Positions 1 to 7,670 of a stretch of DNA of 29,112 nucleotides are shown in pieces. The stretch comes from Paracoccaceae bacterium. Its GTDB lineage: Bacteria; Pseudomonadota; Alphaproteobacteria; Rhodobacterales; Rhodobacteraceae. A program made the translations under genes and the position numbers. Where the stretch lies: assembly GCA_003561595.1 (NCBI GenBank), contig PWWF01000039.1, positions 1 through 29,112 of the forward strand. Reading direction: 5' to 3'. How positions within the stretch are numbered: the first letter of the stretch is position 1; each line of letters opens with the position of its first letter. The notes beneath the pieces are model-generated. The model saw only the letters and a program-made list of their open reading frames with translations, searched no databases and was not told where the DNA came from.

Positions 1-342
1 CCCCAGATTGCCGTGGCTCTGGTCCGCAATGTGCATCGACCCGCCCTTGCCCCGGCAATAGCCCTCGGCCTTGCCCAGAAGCTCGCAGAACATCTCCTTG
101 AACTCGGCCCCCTTGGCCACGCAATGCCCGTGCCCGCGATGGGTCGAGGTGATGCGGTCGTCATCGGTCAGCGCCTCGCAGATGCCGACCGCAACCGCTT
201 CCTCGCCCGAATACATATGCGTAAGCCCCGGCATCTTGGCCGAGAGATAAAGCTGGTTCGCGTTATCCTCGAAGGTGCGGATGCGCACCATCTGGGCATA
301 CATCCGCAGGTATTCTTCGGTGTTCGACTTGGCCTTGGCCAT
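1..342 (-). CDS. TPP-dependent dehydrogenase E1 component, alpha subunit (N-terminal part)
   Basis: The first 114 residues of the alpha subunit of a thiamine-pyrophosphate 2-oxo acid or acetoin dehydrogenase E1 are present; the rest lies beyond position 1. The family decarboxylates a 2-oxo acid or acetoin and passes the acyl group to a lipoyl E2. The run MYAQMVRIRTFED, the MYSGEEAVAVG segment, STHRGHGHCVAKG and the RGKGGSMHIAD segment are hallmarks of the E1 alpha fold. The ATG at 342 is preceded by GAGAGGA. It is the fourth gene of a minus-strand run (regulator, SDR, M24 hydrolase, E1 alpha), 84 bases after the M24 gene. Beta and E2 subunits would be expected further on, outside the window. 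Pyruvate, acetoin or branched-chain specificity cannot be told from this part. Confidence 0.9.
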   Translation of the reverse strand, partial: MAKAKSNTEEYLRMYAQMVRIRTFEDNANQLYLSAKMPGLTHMYSGEEAVAVGICEALTDDDRITSTHRGHGHCVAKGAEFKEMFCELLGKAEGYCRGKGGSMHIADQSHGNLG

Positions 343-426
343 CGCTGCGTCCTCTCACGGGGCCTCGCGCCCCATCTTCATCTTGCCCAAAATACTCCCG
401 CCGGAGGCACGCCCCGACAGGGGCGT

Positions 427-1725
427 TCAATAGCGGTTCGCGATTGGCAGGTCTTCGGCGGGGAAGAGGCTGATCACCTCGCAGCCGGTCTCCGTGACGA
501 CGACCTCTTCCTCGATCCGCGCCGCCGAATAGCCGTCGGTCGCGGGGCAATAGGTTTCCAGCGCGAAGACCATGCCGGTCTTGATCTCCATCGGATGCTC
601 CAGACTGACGGCGCGGCTGATGATCGGCCGCTCATGCAGCGCCAGCCCCAGACCGTGGCCGAACTGCAGCCCGAAAGCCGCATCCTCGTTCGGGAAGCCC
701 AGCGACTCGGCGGTCGGCCAGACTTCGGCGACCTTGTCGGTGGTCACGCCGGGTTTGATCATCGCGATGGAGGCGTCGATCCATTCGCGCGCCTTGACAT
801 AGGCGTCGTTCTGCGACGGCGTCGCGCGGCCCACGTTGAAGGTCCGGTAGTAGCAGGTCCGGTACCCCTGATAGCTTTGCAGGATGTCAAAGAAACACTG
901 GTCGCCCGGCCGGATCAGCCGGTCGGTGAAGTTGTGCGGATGCGGGTTGCAGCGCTCGCCGGAAATGGCGTTGATCGCCTCCACATCATCGCTGCCCATC
1001 TCGTAGAGCATCTTGTTCGACAGCGCGACGATATCGTTCTCGCGAACCCCCGGTTTCAGTTCTTCCCAGATCATGTGGTAGACGCCATCGACCATGCTGG
1101 CCGCCTGGGTCAGAAGCTGGATCTCGTCCCAGTTCTTGATTTCGCGCGCCGCCAGCATGATCTGCTGGCCATCGACGACCTTGACCCCTTCTTCCTGCAG
1201 CGCATGGAACATGGCGGTTTCGGCATAGTCCACGCCCACCGGCATATCGGCCATGCCCGCATCCTTGATCAACTGCGCGATCATCTTGGCGTATTTGCGC
1301 ATCAGGCCGAACTCCGGCGGGATGGTGCCGCGCATCCCCACCACACCGGCGAGGCAATGATCCGGCTCCAGCCAGTCCGAATAGCGCTGGTGGTGCACGG
1401 CGGCCGAGCCGAAATCCCAGACATAAGGACTGTCATCCCCCGTCAGCAGGCAGAAGCGGCACATCTTGTCGCGCTCCCACTCGCCGATCTTGGTGGCGGT
1501 GACGTAGCGGATGTTGTTCACATCAAAGAGCAACAGCGACCCGGCGTTCGAGTTCTGCAGCGACTGGCGTGTGCGCGCCAGCCGGTAGCGCCGCAGCCGA
1601 TCATGGTCGACCCGGCGCTCGAAATCGACGGAAGTGTGGCCCCAGGCGGGCAGGCGGTCGCGCCATTCCCAGTTTGGGTCCAGATCCTGCGGGGTCAGCA
1701 GGTTGGGCATCAAGGCTCGTGACAT
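427..1725 (-). CDS. M24-family (creatinase/Xaa-Pro peptidase-like) hydrolase with an altered metal site
   Basis: A 432-residue protein with an N-terminal creatinase-type domain (about 40-195) and a C-terminal pita-bread domain (about 200-425). The family includes prolidases, creatinase and the DMSP lyase DddP. In the five-ligand M24 site I can place Asp280, His357 (in FGHGLG), Glu390 (in FALETY) and Glu405 (in ARIEEEV). The position expected to be the second Asp, just before the RTF run at 294-296, is Cys291 instead. A normal two-metal peptidase is therefore doubtful, and a metal-free or one-metal hydrolase or lyase is possible. I chose the ATG at 1725 because GGAG lies 8 bases upstream; an in-frame ATG at 1755 lacks this. 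It lies between the SDR gene (72-base gap) and the E1 alpha gene. The substrate is unknown, and a DddP-like lyase activity should not be assumed. Confidence 0.85.
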   Translation of the reverse strand: MSRALMPNLLTPQDLDPNWEWRDRLPAWGHTSVDFERRVDHDRLRRYRLARTRQSLQNSNAGSLLLFDVNNIRYVTATKIGEWERDKMCRFCLLTGDDSPYVWDFGSAAVHHQRYSDWLEPDHCLAGVVGMRGTIPPEFGLMRKYAKMIAQLIKDAGMADMPVGVDYAETAMFHALQEEGVKVVDGQQIMLAAREIKNWDEIQLLTQAASMVDGVYHMIWEELKPGVRENDIVALSNKMLYEMGSDDVEAINAISGERCNPHPHNFTDRLIRPGDQCFFDILQSYQGYRTCYYRTFNVGRATPSQNDAYVKAREWIDASIAMIKPGVTTDKVAEVWPTAESLGFPNEDAAFGLQFGHGLGLALHERPIISRAVSLEHPMEIKTGMVFALETYCPATDGYSAARIEEEVVVTETGCEVISLFPAEDLPIANRY

Positions 1726-1797
1726 GGAAAAGCTCCGTTGGATGCGTGGCTGCACGCACCGCTTGTCTGAAGTTGCGGGGGGAACAGGCGCGGCGCG

Positions 1798-2604
1798 CTA
1801 CTGGATGCCCCAGCCGCCATCGATATGGATCATCTGACCCGTCATGTAGTCGCTGTCGGCACTGGCGAGGAACGCGGCGGTGCCCTTCACGTCATCGGGG
1901 TAGGACACGCGCTTGATCTGCAACGCGTCGCGGACGATGTCGTCATAGGCTTGGCCCTCGCGTTCCTTGAAGCCGATATCGACCAAGTCCTTGTCAAGCT
2001 GCTCCCAGAGCGGCGTGACCACCACACCCGGGGCATAGCCGTTCACCGTGATCCCATGCTCGGCCAGCCCCACAGCGCCGCAATGGGTCAGCGCCAGACA
2101 GCCGTATTTCGACGTGCAATAGACCGTCACATCCACCAGCGGCTTGCGCGAGGCAATCGAGCCCACATTGATCAGCTTGTAGGGGTAGTCCTGCTTGCCC
2201 TGGGCGATCATCTGGCGCGCGGTCTCCTGCATGCCCAGCCACATCGCCTTGGTGTTGACGTTCATGATCATGTCCCAGTTGTCTTCATCGATATCCATGA
2301 AGAACCGGGGCTTGTTGAGACCTGCATTGAACAGACCCACATTGATCATGCCGAACGCCTCGACCGTGGCGGCGACGGCTGCGGCGTTGTCTTCGCGCTT
2401 GGTGACGTCCATCTTGACCGCAATCGCCTTGCCGTTGCCCCTGCCGTTGATCTTGTCGGCCATGTCCTGCGCGGCATCGAGGTCGAGGTCGCCCAAGCAG
2501 ACATTCGCGCCCAGTTCGGCGAAATGCTCGGCATTGCAGGCCCCCATCCCGCGTCCCGCGCCGGTGATCAGAATGTTCTTGCCCTTCAGGCGTTTGGTGT
2601 CCAT
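1798..2604 (-). CDS. Short-chain dehydrogenase/reductase (SDR)
   Basis: A 268-residue classical SDR, probably a cytosolic NAD-dependent alcohol or polyol dehydrogenase. Visible motifs in order are TGAGRGMG (residues 14-21, cofactor loop), Asp39 at the end of the second beta strand (favours NAD over NADP), FNAG (92-95), Ser149, and Tyr162-x3-Lys166 in YCTSK (catalytic). The end, MIHIDGGWGIQ, is typical of the family. The ATG at 2604 has a very good AAGGAGG just upstream, and the gene begins 22 bases after the regulator stop, so the two are almost surely co-transcribed. Substrate specificity cannot be read from the sequence. Its neighbours suggest it oxidises the imported compound or an intermediate before the TPP dehydrogenase step; this is inference. 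Confidence 0.93.
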   Translation of the reverse strand: MDTKRLKGKNILITGAGRGMGACNAEHFAELGANVCLGDLDLDAAQDMADKINGRGNGKAIAVKMDVTKREDNAAAVAATVEAFGMINVGLFNAGLNKPRFFMDIDEDNWDMIMNVNTKAMWLGMQETARQMIAQGKQDYPYKLINVGSIASRKPLVDVTVYCTSKYGCLALTHCGAVGLAEHGITVNGYAPGVVVTPLWEQLDKDLVDIGFKEREGQAYDDIVRDALQIKRVSYPDDVKGTAAFLASADSDYMTGQMIHIDGGWGIQ

Positions 2605-2626
2605 GGCGTCCTCCTTCCGCGCTTGG

Positions 2627-4438
2627 TTATTTCAGGGCGCGCTCAGCCCTTTTCTGGGCGCTCCTGAGTGCGTCGCGGGGGCTTTGGACCCCGCGCAGCA
2701 TGTCGTGGATTTCCTGCCCGCAGATCTCGAATATCTCGGAGATCTGGGGGATGGGCGGGCGCGGCCAGTATTGCAGCTCGTCGCGCAATGACATGGCGTC
2801 GACCGCCTCGAAGATGGGTGAAATACGGCGTACTTCGGTGTCGGCGCCGACCGAATAACGGGGCGCCGTGCGGCTGCCGTTCAGCACATAGAGCTTCTGC
2901 GCCTCGGGCGAGGTGAAGGCGATCAGCGCCTCGGCCGCTGCCGCGCGGCGCTCGGGCGCCAGATTGGCGGGAATGCCCAGAACGTAGCCGCCGACCGGGG
3001 CCAGTGGCGTGCCCTGCGGCCCTGCCGGATGGGGCAGATATCCGGTTCTGCCATGGGCGGGCGAGTCCGGATCGCGCTCGAAATACGGGGCGAGCAGCGT
3101 GTAGCCATAGGCCATCGCGATCTTGCCCGAGGCAAAGGGGCGCACGCGCTCATACCAGGACATCGACAGGATATCGGGCGGCGAATAGTCCAGCAGTTGC
3201 AGCAGGTAGTCGCAGGCATCGCGCGCAAGCGGCGTGTCGATGGTCGGCACGATGTCACTGCGGCTGGCCGTGTCGGCGTCGAACCCGCCCGCAATGGCGT
3301 CGAGGTTCAGGATCGGCTGGCCGAAATCGGCGCAGGTCATCAGGAACTGATGCCCGAGCGCCGTGCCGCGCGCCGCGTTCCAGGCGATGCCGTAGCGTCC
3401 GCGCTGCGGATCGTGGAAATGGCGCGCCGCGGCGATCAGCTTGTCCGTGGTCTCGGGCAGGTCCAGCCCGGCCTCGGCAAACAGGTCCTTGCGGTAGAAC
3501 AACAACTCCGGCGTGGTCTGGCTGGGCACACCATAGGGTCGCCCGCCCCAATGCGCCGCCATCCAGCCCGCGGTGTGAAAATCGGCGGGATCAAGCCGGT
3601 CGGTGTCAAGGCAGGCATCGAGCGGCAGCAGCACGCCCTTTTCGGCGAATTCGCCGATCCAGGGCAGGTCGACGGCGATGATGTCATACTTGCTGACCCG
3701 GCGATCGGCGTTGCGCAGCGCCTCGTTGCGCAGCCGGTCGATGGAAAAGGCGCGCTGGCTTATGTTGGTGCCGATGATCTGCTCGAACTGGCGTTTGAGG
3801 TTCTCCATCACCATGAAGGTCGGATCGCCATGCACCAGCACCCGCACGCCGCCGGCGACCTGCAGCGGTTCGGACAGCACTTGCGGGGGCGCGATGGACT
3901 GGCTGGCCGGAAGGTAGGAAGCCCCGTAATAGTAGTCCCCCTCGGCCTGGGTGGCGGTGCCGGTGGTTTCCACGCTCAGGCGCATGATTCGGTCGGCGAA
4001 CTGGCGCCAGTTCGCCATCAGCCGGTCGGTCGGATGCAGCGAAAAGGACCGGCCCGAACGGGTGCGAACCCGCTGTTCGATCAGCCCGCAATCCAGCATC
4101 CTGTGCAGTTTGCGGCGCGCGGTTGCGTAGGGCACCCCCGACGCGCTGATCAGCATCGTGGCGGTCACGACCTTGCCGTCCAGATGCGCGCGCAGCAACG
4201 CCATGACCATGTTGAGGTATGGATTGGGCTCGGCGATCTCCAGCGCCATGTCGAGTTCAGCCTCGACCCCTTCCAGAAACGCAAGGGCGGCCGACAGGGC
4301 AGACCTCTCTTCCGACGCGCCGAGCATTGCACGGGCGGGTACGGGGGAGATATCTCCATTCTGAACGTTTGCCATCTGCACGCGTTGCGTCTTTCCTGTG
4401 CGCCCGGGCATCGCTGCCCCTTTCGTCGACTTGACCAT
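2627..4438 (-). CDS. Fusion regulator: winged-helix DNA-binding domain plus ABC solute-binding-protein domain
   Basis: A 603-residue protein with two unlike parts. Residues about 73-145 look like a MarR/GntR-like winged helix (GVPYATARRKLHRMLDCGLI followed by a wing RVRTRSGRSFSL). Residues about 195-590 are a family-1 extracellular solute-binding fold: YDIIAVDLPWIGEF, LLPLD, YGVPSQTTPELLFYRKDLF, FASGKIAMAYGY and a late VGGYVLGIPAN. There is no signal peptide or membrane segment at the N-terminus, so the binding domain should sit in the cytoplasm and serve as a ligand sensor. The ATG at 4438 follows AGGAGAG. The gene heads the minus-strand run and is divergent from the CUT2 importer; the DNA between them carries TGTCCA-type inverted repeats that are its probable operators. 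The sensor domain is of the maltose/CUT1 kind, whereas the neighbouring importer uses a ribose-type binding protein. Confidence 0.88.
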   Translation of the reverse strand: MVKSTKGAAMPGRTGKTQRVQMANVQNGDISPVPARAMLGASEERSALSAALAFLEGVEAELDMALEIAEPNPYLNMVMALLRAHLDGKVVTATMLISASGVPYATARRKLHRMLDCGLIEQRVRTRSGRSFSLHPTDRLMANWRQFADRIMRLSVETTGTATQAEGDYYYGASYLPASQSIAPPQVLSEPLQVAGGVRVLVHGDPTFMVMENLKRQFEQIIGTNISQRAFSIDRLRNEALRNADRRVSKYDIIAVDLPWIGEFAEKGVLLPLDACLDTDRLDPADFHTAGWMAAHWGGRPYGVPSQTTPELLFYRKDLFAEAGLDLPETTDKLIAAARHFHDPQRGRYGIAWNAARGTALGHQFLMTCADFGQPILNLDAIAGGFDADTASRSDIVPTIDTPLARDACDYLLQLLDYSPPDILSMSWYERVRPFASGKIAMAYGYTLLAPYFERDPDSPAHGRTGYLPHPAGPQGTPLAPVGGYVLGIPANLAPERRAAAAEALIAFTSPEAQKLYVLNGSRTAPRYSVGADTEVRRISPIFEAVDAMSLRDELQYWPRPPIPQISEIFEICGQEIHDMLRGVQSPRDALRSAQKRAERALK

Positions 4439-4454
4439 CGGCCTCTCCTGAAAA

Positions 4455-4469
4455 TGTCCAAAACTGACA
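4455..4469. promoter_or_regulatory. Operator-like inverted repeat, site 1
   Basis: TGTCCA-AAA-CTGACA, an imperfect copy of the site at 4489-4503, centred 34 bases from it. It lies 17 bases upstream of the fusion regulator's ATG, next to its ribosome binding site. Probable autoregulatory operator; inferred from sequence symmetry only. Confidence 0.55.
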
Positions 4470-4488
4470 AGCGATCATACGCGTGAAA

Positions 4489-4503
4489 TGTCCAAAATGG
4501 ACA
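4489..4503. promoter_or_regulatory. Operator-like perfect inverted repeat, site 2
   Basis: TGTCCA-AAA-TGGACA, with perfect 6-base arms around a 3-base spacer. It lies in the divergent promoter region between the fusion regulator and the CUT2 importer. It is the best-formed of the related sites here, so I take it as the core operator. Confidence 0.65.
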
Positions 4504-4509
4504 TTGTAT

Positions 4510-4524
4510 TATTCGTTTTGGACA
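4510..4524. promoter_or_regulatory. Operator-like site 3 (one good half)
   Basis: The right part, TTTTGGACA, matches the site 2 consensus exactly; the left half is degenerate (12 of 15 bases agree overall with the reverse-strand consensus). Its centre is 21 bases, two helical turns, from the centre of site 2, so proteins bound at both would be on the same DNA face. Confidence 0.45.
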
Positions 4525-4647
4525 AATCTGTTGTTTGGCGGTGGGGTGGAGATGGCAGAGTGCGTCCACTGTCCGTTGCTCCGGACGAGTCGGAAGCGTT
4601 TCTCGGACGTCAGGACAAAGCAAGAGTGACACTTTGGGAGGAAGACC

Positions 4648-5589
4648 ATGCGCAACTCTATGAGACTTATGCTTGCCACCTGCGGCACCGTGGCCCTGGC
4701 AAGCGCTGCACCGGCGGATACGATCCGCATCGGTATCACGCAGAACAATGTCGGCATCGACAGCTATCAGACCACCTATGAGCGCGCCTTCATCGAAGCC
4801 GCCGACGCGAACGACGATGTCGAGGTGATCGTCCTCGATGCAGGCGGCGATGTTGCCCGCCAGATCAGCCAGATGCAGGACCTGATCCAGCAGGATGTCG
4901 ACGCGATCATCATCTGGCCGACCGACGGTCAGGCCCTGGTGCCCGCCGTGCGCAACGCGCACCGCGAGGGGATCCCGGTCATCGTGACCAATTCGAACAT
5001 CGCCGAGGCGGGCATGGACTTCATCGCTGCGTTTTCCGGGCCGAACAACATCCAGCAGGGCATCTACTCGGCCGAGATGATGTGCGAGGCGCTGGACGGC
5101 GAGGGACAGATCGTCCAGATCACCGGGATGCCGGGCTACACCACGGCGATCGAGCGCCAGCAGGGCTTCGATGATCGTCTGGCCGAACTGTGCCCCGATG
5201 TGGTGCAACTCGACATCCAGCCCGGCGACTGGAACCGCGAGCGCGCGCAGCGCACCATGGAGACATTCCTGACCCGCTTCGACGACATCGACGGGGTGTA
5301 TTCCGGCGACGACAACATGGGCGTCGGCGCGCTGAACGCCGCGATTGATGCCGGCCGGGCCGAGGGCATGGTGTTTATCGGCGCCACCAACTTCGCCGTC
5401 GGCTATGACGCGATGGAGCGCGGCGAATACTGGGGCTCGGTGTATCAGTCCCCGGTCGATGATGCGCGCGCCGCGCTGCAGACCGCGCTGGACGTGCTGG
5501 CGGGAGAGGATGTGCCGAAGCTGAACTACTTCGACACGCCGAAGATCACGCAGGAGAACATGCACGAGTTCGACCGCCCGGTCTTCTGA
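4648..5589 (+). CDS. Periplasmic sugar-type substrate-binding protein of a CUT2 ABC importer
   Basis: A 313-residue type-I periplasmic binding protein (ribose/xylose/rhamnose-binding family, PF13407-like). It has a short signal peptide (about residues 1-23, MRNSMRLMLATCGTVALASA then a small-residue cleavage region) and a mature start DTIRIGIT. The domain shows the usual IIIWPTDGQALVPAVRNA, GIPVIVTNS and GVYSGDDNMGVGAL blocks. The ATG follows GGGAGGAAGACC. It is the first gene of a four-gene plus-strand importer operon and is followed by two hairpins before the first permease gene, as is common where the binding protein is made in excess. The ligand cannot be deduced. Operator-like TGTCCA repeats lie upstream. 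Confidence 0.93.
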   Translation: MRNSMRLMLATCGTVALASAAPADTIRIGITQNNVGIDSYQTTYERAFIEAADANDDVEVIVLDAGGDVARQISQMQDLIQQDVDAIIIWPTDGQALVPAVRNAHREGIPVIVTNSNIAEAGMDFIAAFSGPNNIQQGIYSAEMMCEALDGEGQIVQITGMPGYTTAIERQQGFDDRLAELCPDVVQLDIQPGDWNRERAQRTMETFLTRFDDIDGVYSGDDNMGVGALNAAIDAGRAEGMVFIGATNFAVGYDAMERGEYWGSVYQSPVDDARAALQTALDVLAGEDVPKLNYFDTPKITQENMHEFDRPVF

Positions 5590-5600
5590 TCAATGGCATT

Positions 5601-5623
5601 CAGGGCGGGCCTGCCCCGCCCTG
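5601..5623 (+). other. Intercistronic hairpin 1
   Basis: CAGGGCGGG and CCCGCCCTG form a perfect 9-bp stem with a 5-base loop, 12 bases after the binding-protein stop. There is no T run. It probably acts as a 3' stabiliser or partial attenuator that sets binding protein above permease levels (inference). Confidence 0.6.
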
Positions 5624-5651
5624 GATCCGATGATACACTACGCGTATCTTG

Positions 5652-5673
5652 CCCGCGCCGGGGAGGGCGCGGG
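5652..5673 (+). other. Intercistronic hairpin 2
   Basis: CCCGCGCC and GGCGCGGG form a perfect 8-bp stem with a 6-base loop, ending 24 bases before the first permease ATG and just ahead of its ribosome binding site (GGGAGGAG). It may shield the 5' end of the processed permease message. Confidence 0.5.
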
Positions 5674-5697
5674 TCATGAGTTTCCGGGAGGAGCCAG

Positions 5698-6672
5698 ATG
5701 CTGTTGACCCGCCTCAAGGCCGGGGGCCCTGCAATTGCCAAGCAGGGCATCCTCATTGCCTTCATCGTCTTCATGATCGTGTTCGCGCTGATGTCGGACC
5801 GGTTCCTGACGACCGCGAACATCATGTCCGTCTTCCGGCAGGCGACGATCATCGGTGTCATCGCGCTTGGGGTGACCATTGTCGTGATCGGTGGCAATCT
5901 GGACCTGTCGGTGGGATCGATGCTGTCCTTTGCGACCGTGCTGGTGGTCGATCTGCACGACAAGATCGGCCCGGAACTGGCGATTCCCGTCATGGTCGCG
6001 GCAACGCTGTGCTTGGGCGCGATCAACGGGTTCCTGATCGGCATATTGCGACTTAATTCGCTGATCGTGACGCTGGGGATGCTCTCGGCCATCCAGGGGC
6101 TGGTGCTGATCTACAGCGGCGGGCAGAATGTCGATATTGCGGATCAGAGCGGCACGTGGTTCGCCATCTTCGGGCGCGGAGCGATCTTCGGCATCGCCAC
6201 ACCGATCATCATCTTCCTTGGGCTCGCGCTGATCTTTCATGTCATCATGACCACCATGCCATTCGGGCGGCGGGTCCATGCAGTCGGGGGCAACCCCACA
6301 GCTTCGGTCTTTTCCGGCATCCCGCGGTCGCGGATCGTGTTCATGACCTATCTTATCTCGGCGCTTTGCGTGGCGGTTGCGGCGATCATCCTGGGCAGCC
6401 GCGTCATGGGCTCTCAGAACAATGTGGGTCAGGGATATGAGCTTCAGGTACTGGCGGCGGTGATCCTGGGCGGCACGTCCCTGCTTGGCGGCTCCGGCAG
6501 CATCCTGCGCACCGTGCTGGGCGTGCTGATGCTGGCCTTCATCCAGAACGGTCTGATCCTGATGGGGCAGCCCTACTACACGCAATGGCTGGTCACCTGG
6601 GCGGTCATCATCATCGCGGTCTGGCTCGACGTGGCTGCCAAGCGCGGTCGCCTGTTCTCGCCCATAGCATGA
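5698..6672 (+). CDS. CUT2 ABC importer, permease 1
   Basis: A 324-residue inner-membrane permease of the RbsC family with about eight to ten hydrophobic segments. Family marks are the ALGVTIVVIGGNLDLSVGSM block, the GAINGFLIG segment, GRRVHAVGGNPTASVFSGI (cytoplasmic loop that meets the ATPase) and VILGGTSLLGGSGSI near the end. The ATG at 5698 has GGGAGGAG 4 bases upstream. It pairs with a second permease gene immediately downstream, so the channel is probably a heterodimer. A few bases separate it from that gene, with possible translational coupling. Confidence 0.93.
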   Translation: MLLTRLKAGGPAIAKQGILIAFIVFMIVFALMSDRFLTTANIMSVFRQATIIGVIALGVTIVVIGGNLDLSVGSMLSFATVLVVDLHDKIGPELAIPVMVAATLCLGAINGFLIGILRLNSLIVTLGMLSAIQGLVLIYSGGQNVDIADQSGTWFAIFGRGAIFGIATPIIIFLGLALIFHVIMTTMPFGRRVHAVGGNPTASVFSGIPRSRIVFMTYLISALCVAVAAIILGSRVMGSQNNVGQGYELQVLAAVILGGTSLLGGSGSILRTVLGVLMLAFIQNGLILMGQPYYTQWLVTWAVIIIAVWLDVAAKRGRLFSPIA

Positions 6673-6680
6673 GGCCCGTC

Positions 6681-7670
6681 ATGGCAAACCTTACTCAAAT
6701 CCCGCTGGTGCGCTGGCTGATGCGCAATCCGATCTGGGGCTTCGTGCTGATCGTCTTCATCTTCTTCAGCTTCGCGGCGGATAACTTCTTTTCGGGCCAA
6801 AACGTGATGAACATCTTGGTGCAGACCTCGACCATCGGGCTGATCGCGCTGGGCATGACGCTGGTGATGATCAACGGCAACATCGACCTGTCGGTGGGGG
6901 CGACCCTGGCGCTGGCCGCGGCCTTTGCGGTCGATGTCCAAAGCTGGGCGATGTTTGCGACATGGGGCAACTGGCAGATCCTGCCTGCGGTCTGCATCGC
7001 CCTGCTGGTGGGCATATTGATGGGGGCGATCAACGGCTTCATTGTCTGGAAGACCGGGGTCGATGCCTTCATCGTCACCCTGGGCGCGATGCTGGGCATT
7101 CGCGGGCTGGTCTTCGTCTACACCGGCGAGCAGTCCTTCTACGCGATGAACTTCGCCTATTCCGACTTCAGCTTCCTGACCATCGGCCCGTTCCCGGTGC
7201 TCGCCGTGATCTTCGCGGTGGCCGTGATCGCCGTGCATCTGCTGCTGTCGCGCACGGTCCACGGGCGGAACACCTACGCCGTCGGCGGCAACCGCGAGGC
7301 GGCGGTGAACGCAGGCATCCGGGTCGGTCCGCACATGATGGTCAACTTCATGCTGATCGGCTTTCTGGCCGCGCTGTCGGGCGTGCTGCTGTCAACGCAG
7401 ATGGGCGCGGCAACGCCCAATCTGGGCCGCGACTACGAGCTTTGGGTCATCACCGCGGTCGTCCTCGGCGGCACCAAGCTGACGGGCGGCAAGGGCGATA
7501 TCATCGGCACGCTGGGCGGGGTGCTGGCCATCGGTATCCTGCGCAACGGGATGAACCTGATGCAGGTGCCCGCCTTCTATGTCCTTGTCATCCTCGGCAG
7601 CATCCTGATCGCGGTCCTGTTCCTCGACAAACGCTTCAACCGCCCCGCTGACGGAGGGCTGCGCCTATGA
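6681..7670 (+). CDS. CUT2 ABC importer, permease 2
   Basis: A 329-residue RbsC-family permease, clearly related to the previous one: ALGMTLVMINGNIDLSVGAT, GAINGFIVWKTGVDAFIVTLG, NTYAVGGNREAAVNAGI and VVLGGTKLTGGKGDIIGTL. I chose the ATG at 6681 because GAGG lies 6 bases upstream. An ATG at 6669 overlapping the previous stop as ATGA is also in frame and would add four residues. Its own stop overlaps the ATPase start as ATGA at 7667-7670, showing translational coupling. It partners permease 1 in the inner membrane. Confidence 0.92.
   Translation: MANLTQIPLVRWLMRNPIWGFVLIVFIFFSFAADNFFSGQNVMNILVQTSTIGLIALGMTLVMINGNIDLSVGATLALAAAFAVDVQSWAMFATWGNWQILPAVCIALLVGILMGAINGFIVWKTGVDAFIVTLGAMLGIRGLVFVYTGEQSFYAMNFAYSDFSFLTIGPFPVLAVIFAVAVIAVHLLLSRTVHGRNTYAVGGNREAAVNAGIRVGPHMMVNFMLIGFLAALSGVLLSTQMGAATPNLGRDYELWVITAVVLGGTKLTGGKGDIIGTLGGVLAIGILRNGMNLMQVPAFYVLVILGSILIAVLFLDKRFNRPADGGLRL

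Noticed and set aside
427..1725. Naming the M24 protein as DMSP lyase DddP
   Set aside because: The fold is shared, but the metal-site Asp residues of DddP are not all present and the neighbouring genes do not suggest DMSP breakdown.
3029..4486. 485-codon open frame on the plus strand
   Set aside because: Antisense to the fusion regulator; composition is His/Arg/Gly-rich and it has no motif or ribosome binding site.
4165..5565. 466-codon open frame on the minus strand crossing the divergent promoter
   Set aside because: It would be antisense to the binding-protein gene and then overlap the regulator in another frame. No protein family features.
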